NCBI GenBank assembly: GCA_016946835.1
Contig: JACVTC010000122.1
Location: forward strand, 272,501-336,500
Direction of reading: 5' to 3'
Length of the DNA: 64,000 bases
Origin: Neocallimastix lanati (nom. inval.)
Taxonomy: Eukaryota > Neocallimastigomycota > Neocallimastigomycetes > Neocallimastigales > Neocallimastigaceae
Shown here: positions 58,348-64,000 of the stretch, one piece after another
Layout of the letters: every line of letters starts with the position of its first letter
How positions within the stretch are numbered: the stretch's first letter is position 1
Translations under genes and position numbers: made by a program
Notes under the pieces: model-generated
What the model was told of the DNA's origin: nothing
The model's database searches: none
What the model saw: the letters and a program-made list of their open reading frames with translations, nothing else

Positions 58348-58742
58348 AAAATGGGTAATTTAATGTTCTTAAATTATGGGATATAAATAATTAAATAAAT
58401 AAAAATTATATATATGTATAATTATACATTTTTTTTATCTTTATTTTATTTTATTTTTTATTTTTTATTTTTATTTTTATTTTATTTTTTTTTTTTTTTA
58501 TAAGAATTTTAAAAATGAATAAAGATTAAATAAATATATATATATATATTTTCTAAAAATAAATAGTAATATTTTTTTTTTTTTTATTTTTTTTTTTATT
58601 TTTATTTTGTTTTATTTTGCTTTTCGTTTTATTTTATTTTATAATTTTATTAATTTTTTTTTTTAAGGAGAATAGTTCGATTTAACAAATATATAAATTG
58701 GGGAATATAAATAAAAATAATAATAAAAATAAAATAATTTGA

Positions 58743-58774
<32 letters not shown>

Positions 58775-59476
58775 GGTTATAATATAATAGTATAAAAAAA
58801 TATTAATAATGGATATGATTTATTTATTGTAATAATAAAGAAAAAAAAAATTTTTTTATCAATTATTTTAGATAAATTAATAATAAATACATAACTAAAA
58901 AAAAAAAAAAAATCTTTATATTTTTTTTTTCTAGTTGAAAATATTTATAATAGGGATTTTTACTTAATTTAATAATAATATATATATACTAATTTTTTTT
59001 TTTTTTTTTTTTTTTTTCATTGAAAATATTTATAAAAGGGTTTTTTCTACTTAATTTAATAACAATAATATATATATATTATATAACTTTTTTTTTTTTT
59101 TTTATCTGTGTTTAAAAAAAAAAAATAAAAAATAAACATAGTTTTGGAATATAAAAGAAGAAAAAGAGAAAAAAAAAAAAAAAAAAAAAAAACTATTTTT
59201 GTAATAACAAATATATAAATTATTTAATAATATTATAAAATAATAATATTATTTTTACTATATAACAATATAACTTTTTTTTTTTTTTTATAATTTTTTT
59301 CTTTTTTCTAAATACGTTTCGTATATTGGCTCGTTCGTTTTATGTGTTTATTTTATCATTATCATTATCATTATTATTTTTTAAATTTTATTTTTATATT
59401 TATTTTTATATTTATTTTTATGTTCAATTTTTTTTTTTTTTATGTATTTATATTTATTTCTACTTTTATAAACTTC
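58348..59476. other. AT-rich 3' flank of the FYVE hydrolase gene
   Basis: Contains an imperfect tandem duplication of about 85 bases (58936-59000 and 59020-59085: TGAAAATATTTATAATAGGG against TGAAAATATTTATAAAAGGG), (AAT)n at 58745-58770, and long T and A runs. No coding signal. Confidence 0.65.
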
Positions 59477-61424
59477 TTAAACAGCAAGACCTAATTCAGC
59501 ACAAATTAACCACATAGCATTAGCAGCAGCTAACTTTGGGAATGGATGCTTTAATTTAGTACTTAAGAAAGTTTTAGGGAATGGTTGGAAAGCTAAATCC
59601 CAATGATGAGCATTAACATAAGCAAGATGAATATTCTGTAATTAAAAAAATAAAAAAAAAAATATTTAATTTATAGTTAAATAAAAATAATAATATGATA
59701 TTAATACCAGATAAATAAATTAACATTTTTAATTAATTATTATTATAATAATAATTATTCAATATTTAAAATAACAATTTTAATTAATTATTATAATAAT
59801 AATTATAATAATAATTATTTTATATTTAAAACATAAACTAAATTTTTTTTTTTAAATAAATAAATATTATTTATTTATTCATTTTACCATATCACATGGG
59901 AATTGGGCTTGTTCTGTAATTAATTGCATATCATTATTGATATCATATTTTTCAAGAGAACGAGTAGAAGATTCTTGGAAGTAGGGTACATCTTTTGGAG
60001 TGACACTACCTGTAATAGTAAAAATGGGTATGTTATTCCAGGCTTCAGATTCAAAATAGGCTTTATTATCACGAATAAATTTAGCTCTATATTCTGTAGT
60101 TAAGGAGTTAATAGCGGTAGATGGACTACTTTCCATTTCATCTAAACGATTATAATTACTTCCAAATTTTTCTGATAGTTTATCTAAATCAATAAATGGA
60201 CACATAGTACTAATTATTTTATCGAAATATTTATCAGCTTTATCTTCATCTACAAGAGAATCGACAACATTATTAATACTATCGGCTAAATAGGAACCTC
60301 CAATGGCACCAGCATAAGAAAAGATGGCCTTTATTTTTTTTGTTTTTTCTGGATTGTGAGCCATATAAGTCATGAGATCTGGCATACCTTTAGAATAACC
60401 AATAGCAATCATATTTTCTTTGAAAGCAGCATTACTTCTCATTTCACCATTAGCATCTCTACCTTCTCCTTTCGTTAAAAGTCTATCAAAATCAACCATA
60501 TTCTCTTCACAACCACGAAGAGGATGACTATCAACTCTATATATAATTAATCCCTTATATCTATCTTCTAAAATTGGAAAAACTTCTTCAAAAGCTCTAA
60601 CAGGTAATAAACCATTAAATAAACCTGGACAAAAAACTAAATCTGTTTTAGTAAATTGAGCTGGAATTTGTGGTGGTGGAAGTTTCTTATAACGTCTCTT
60701 TAATTTTGGTGTGACAATATTTCCTTCTTCTTCTAAATCTACAAAACCATTAATTGGTACATCAGCATATAACCAATCTTTTGTACCTAAACCTTTAAAG
60801 AAGTATTCAGCAATACGCTGTTATTATTTATTATTAAAGTAATAATAATAATAATAACAATAATAATTGAAAAAAAAAAAAAAAAAATAGTAATTATATA
60901 TATAATTTTATAAATAATATATATATGTAAAGTTTATGAATATTATAAAAAAATTTTTAAATAAATATTTAAATTATTGAAATATTTTGATTAGTATTCA
61001 GTGAATGATTATTTATTTAGATTGATTATTATTATTATTTTTTTTTTTTTTGAAATGAATTGAATTGAATTGTTAGTATTGTATTGTATTACAATATATG
61101 AAAATAATAAAAGTAAATATATTGATAATTTCCAATTAATGAGTTAATACATAATGATAATTATATAAATATTTTTAAATAATAATGAATAATCCAAATA
61201 TTGTAATTATATTCATAGATTAAAAAATATTGTTATATTTTTAAATAATATTGAATAATCCAAATATTGTAATTATATTCATAGATTAAAAAATATTGTT
61301 ATGTAGAGAATATATTTTATATTAAAATGATTGATATTTATATAATTAATAATATATATATAATATATATAATAATATCATTCAAGAATATTTAGTAATA
61401 TATATATTTTTAATTAAAAAAAAT

Positions 61425-61470
<46 letters not shown>

Positions 61471-62561
61471 AGAATAATTCAAAAAATCAAGAATATTTTT
61501 TTTTTTTTCATTAATATAATAAATTAATTTAAAAATGTTAATTCATCTATTCACTCACCTGAGCATGAGGTCTTTCATCATTAATCTTTAATTTAACAAA
61601 AGCTAATTTTTCTCTTCTTGACGCAACTTTAACTGCCTTAACTTCTTTACAAGCTTCTACAATGAAGAAATTTCTCCAACGTTTTCCAACCCATAATTTT
61701 ACCCATGTATGGGAAAGAATATGAACATCTTCCGAGACGAGTTCTCTTAATCTTCTAATAAGAGTAGTATATTCACCTCTCTTTTCATATTTTTGAAGTT
61801 CATTCACTGCTTTATATTGTTCTGAAGTTAAACGATATGGCATTCTTAAAACAGGCATATTATTTGAAATAATATAACATTCATCACAAACTAATACTTG
61901 GTCAAAGTAACCATATTGTGGTAAAGTTTGTTTTTTTGTAATACAATTTGAACAGAAAGAGTTACCACAACTTCTACAGTGATGTCTTGGAAGAATAAAC
62001 TTTATAAATGTTTTACCACATTTACAACAGGTACTTTCTCTTTTCCATTCTGGAGGCTAATTTTTTAATATATAATAAATTTATAAAATAATTAAATTTA
62101 ATAAAATTTTAAAATTACAAAAAATTAATCAAAACTATTATATATACTATTAAAATTAATAAAATTAATGATAAAATAATAATAATTATAAAATGAAATT
62201 ATTTTTTAATTTTCAGTAATAATTATTTCTTCAATTTCTACTATTTAAAAAATAATTTTAAATAATAATCATATAATATTTATTTTTTTTTTAAAAAAAA
62301 AAAAGAAAAAGATAAAAGAAAAAATAATAATAACTAAGATAACTATATATTAAAATAAATATAAATTTTTGAAAAAAATAAAAAAAAAAAAAAAAAATAA
62401 AAATTTTTGTATATCTTTTTATTTACGTTTGCTAAAGAAAATGTTGGTTTTGGCTTTTCATATTGATAGTTCTGTTCAATTTCATGTTCATGTTCATCTT
62501 CGTTAAATAATGTACGATTTGAATCAATGTACTTTTTCTTTAAGTTTTGTAAGGTCTCCAT
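59477..62561 (-). CDS. FYVE zinc finger fused to an alpha/beta-hydrolase (lipase-like), 573 aa
   Basis: Four exons: 62561-62427, 62056-61559, 60817-59888 and 59635-59477. All have GT-AG borders and all junctions are in phase 0. Residues 46-107 are a FYVE-type finger: PPEWKRESTCCKCGKTF, then PRHHCRSCGNSFCSNC, then VLVCDECY, with eight Cys/His ligands and the RHHCRSCG core that binds phosphatidylinositol 3-phosphate on endosomes. After a basic, helical middle region (about 115-210) comes a hydrolase domain. VFCPGLFNGLLPV fits the first strand and oxyanion loop, IGYSKGMPDL holds the nucleophile Ser353 in a GxSxG motif, and NAHHWDLAF near 529-537 offers His531 or His532. The Asp is not assigned. 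It is predicted to act on lipids or acyl esters at endosomal or vacuolar membranes. The start at 62561 (AAAAATGG) was chosen over an in-frame ATG at 62606 because the extra residues are Lys/Ile homopolymer. Confidence 0.85.
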
Positions 62562-63534
62562 TTTTATTTTATTTATTATTATTATTATTTTTAATAATGA
62601 TTTCAATTACTTTATAATTTATTTTACGTTTTTTTTTTTAATTTATGTTTCTATTAAAAAATGTTTTAATATATATTTAATATTTCCTTTAAATTTAGAT
62701 AATAATAATATATATATATATTTTATTATTGTTAATTTTAAAAATATTTTTAAAATTTATTTAATTTGTTTTGATATAAATTTATTTCTTGTTTTTGTTT
62801 TATTTTACTTTTATTTATTTCTTTTATTTTTATTTTTATTTTTATTTTTTATTTTTTTTTTTTAAAATATATATATATATACTGTTTTCTGTTTTTTTAC
62901 TACTTTTTAATAATTTTTATATTTATTCAAAGTTTTGCATTTTCTTAGTTTTAGAAGAGTAATTAAAAAAAAAAAGTTTATAAACGTTTTAAAATAAAAG
63001 CTAGTATTATCTTTTTTCTTATTTTTTTTTAAAATATTATAATTAAAAGATACTTTTATTTTAAAATGTTTTCTACTTTTTTTTTTTTTTGCTTGCTTTA
63101 TTTCTTTTCAAATTTAATTTATTTTATTTTCTTAAATACAAAAATTATATTTCTTCCTCTATTTACACAACATATATAAATATTTTCTTTTTTGATGACA
63201 AATAATATACGTTAATACGAATAATTTTTTTAAACAAAATATGTAAAATACTTATATATGTTTTAAGATTCTGTTCTATTCACTATATAACTTTTAAAAA
63301 GAATAATGAGGAGAATAAAAATAAAAATATATATAAAAAAATATTCTATAATAAATATATAAATAGTAATTCAATTATTGTTTAATATTTATAATTATTA
63401 AGAATTTATCTATTTATTATTTATTTATTTATTATTTATTTATTATTTATTTATTTATTTATTTATTTATTATTTATTATTTATTTATTTATTATTTATT
63501 TATTATTTATTTATTATTTATTTATTATTTATTT

Positions 63535-63566
<32 letters not shown>

Positions 63567-64000
63567 TTATTTGTTATTTATTTATTTATTATTTATTTAT
63601 TTATTATTTATTATTTATTATTTATTTATTTATTATTTATTATTTATTTATTTATTTATTATATAATATTATTATTAATTAATTAATAATTAATTAATTA
63701 TTAATTAATTATTATTTATTTATTTATTCATTTATTTATTTTGAAAATCATCCTATCATAATCTTTATATTTAATTTGTTTGGGAATAATTTTTATTTTT
63801 ATAACTCTTTTTATTCGTAAATAAATTAAATATCATATGCCAATTAATAAATAAAAAAAATATATATATATTAATAATTAATATTAAATAATTCTAAATA
63901 TTAAATATTTATTATTAATTATAAGATATTAAAAAAAAAAATCATATGGAATCCTTTTAATTATTAAATATTTAATAAATAGTAAATTAGAAAAAACAGA
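62562..64000. other. AT-rich DNA with 7-mer and tetramer repeats, no gene seen
   Basis: 5' flank of the FYVE hydrolase gene. From about 63410 to 63740 it is a mixed (TTTATTA)n and (TTTA)n array, with an (ATTAATTA)n palindromic patch at 63672-63712. The poly-Phe/Ile/Leu open frame at 62527-62865 is a composition artefact. No coding signal was seen up to the end of the window. Confidence 0.65.

Noticed and set aside
62562-62606. Upstream in-frame ATG at 62606 for the FYVE hydrolase
   Set aside because: The added residues are Lys/Ile homopolymer from A/T sequence. The ATG at 62561 has an A-rich upstream context and starts the protein-like part.

Overview
The window looks like nuclear DNA of an anaerobic gut fungus (Neocallimastigomycota: the Piromyces, Neocallimastix, Anaeromyces and Orpinomyces group). 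The DNA between genes is almost pure A and T, with long homopolymers and short repeats, while the exons reach about 30-40% GC. Introns are AT-only with GTAAGT or GTAAAT donors. One gene encodes a secreted expansin-like protein with two fungal dockerins, which is diagnostic of the cellulosomes of these fungi. The genus is not decided by the sequence.

Layout. 1-13 kb holds transposon debris: a SINE-like element, a broken LINE copy (about 2.9-6.97 kb, minus strand), a short Ty3/Gypsy relic, one small multi-exon gene of unknown function (8.07-9.40 kb, minus), and a second LINE fragment (11.46-12.65 kb, minus). 13.3-15.2 kb is an intron-free ankyrin-repeat gene with a decayed tail. 15.2-19.2 kb is AT-rich with a 7-mer satellite. 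Cofilin lies at 19.2-20.2 kb (plus). 20.2-26.9 kb is a gene desert. 26.9-34.3 kb is a very large multidomain gene (plus). A third LINE fragment is at 35.6-36.4 kb. The dockerin expansin-like gene is at 36.8-39.05 kb (minus). A small inverted-repeat element is at 42.2-42.5 kb. A Bsd2/Ndfip-like membrane protein is at 43.7-45.6 kb (minus). A Mutator-like (MULE) element with an internal AAAAT satellite spans about 46.1-51.35 kb. An Hsp70/actin-fold ATPase is at 53.4-55.6 kb (minus), a long perfect hairpin at 58.26-58.35 kb, and a FYVE-finger plus alpha/beta-hydrolase gene at 59.5-62.6 kb (minus).

The most unusual gene is the 2226-residue protein at 26.9-34.3 kb. It joins a serine-palmitoyltransferase LCB1-like (alpha-oxoamine synthase fold) domain without its PLP lysine, a complete-looking ketosynthase, a malonyl-type acyltransferase, a long low-complexity linker and two crotonase (enoyl-CoA hydratase) domains. 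No acyl carrier protein is visible. That domain order resembles a polyketide beta-branching toolkit more than a normal fungal polyketide synthase.

The genes do not form one pathway. They are scattered eukaryotic genes: cytoskeleton (cofilin), plant cell wall loosening (dockerin expansin-like), ubiquitin-ligase adaptor or metal homeostasis (Bsd2-like), phosphoinositide-directed lipid chemistry (FYVE hydrolase) and one secondary-metabolism-like megasynthase. Exon structures were read by eye from splice signals and reading-frame continuity. Protein identities come from recognised motifs, not from searches.
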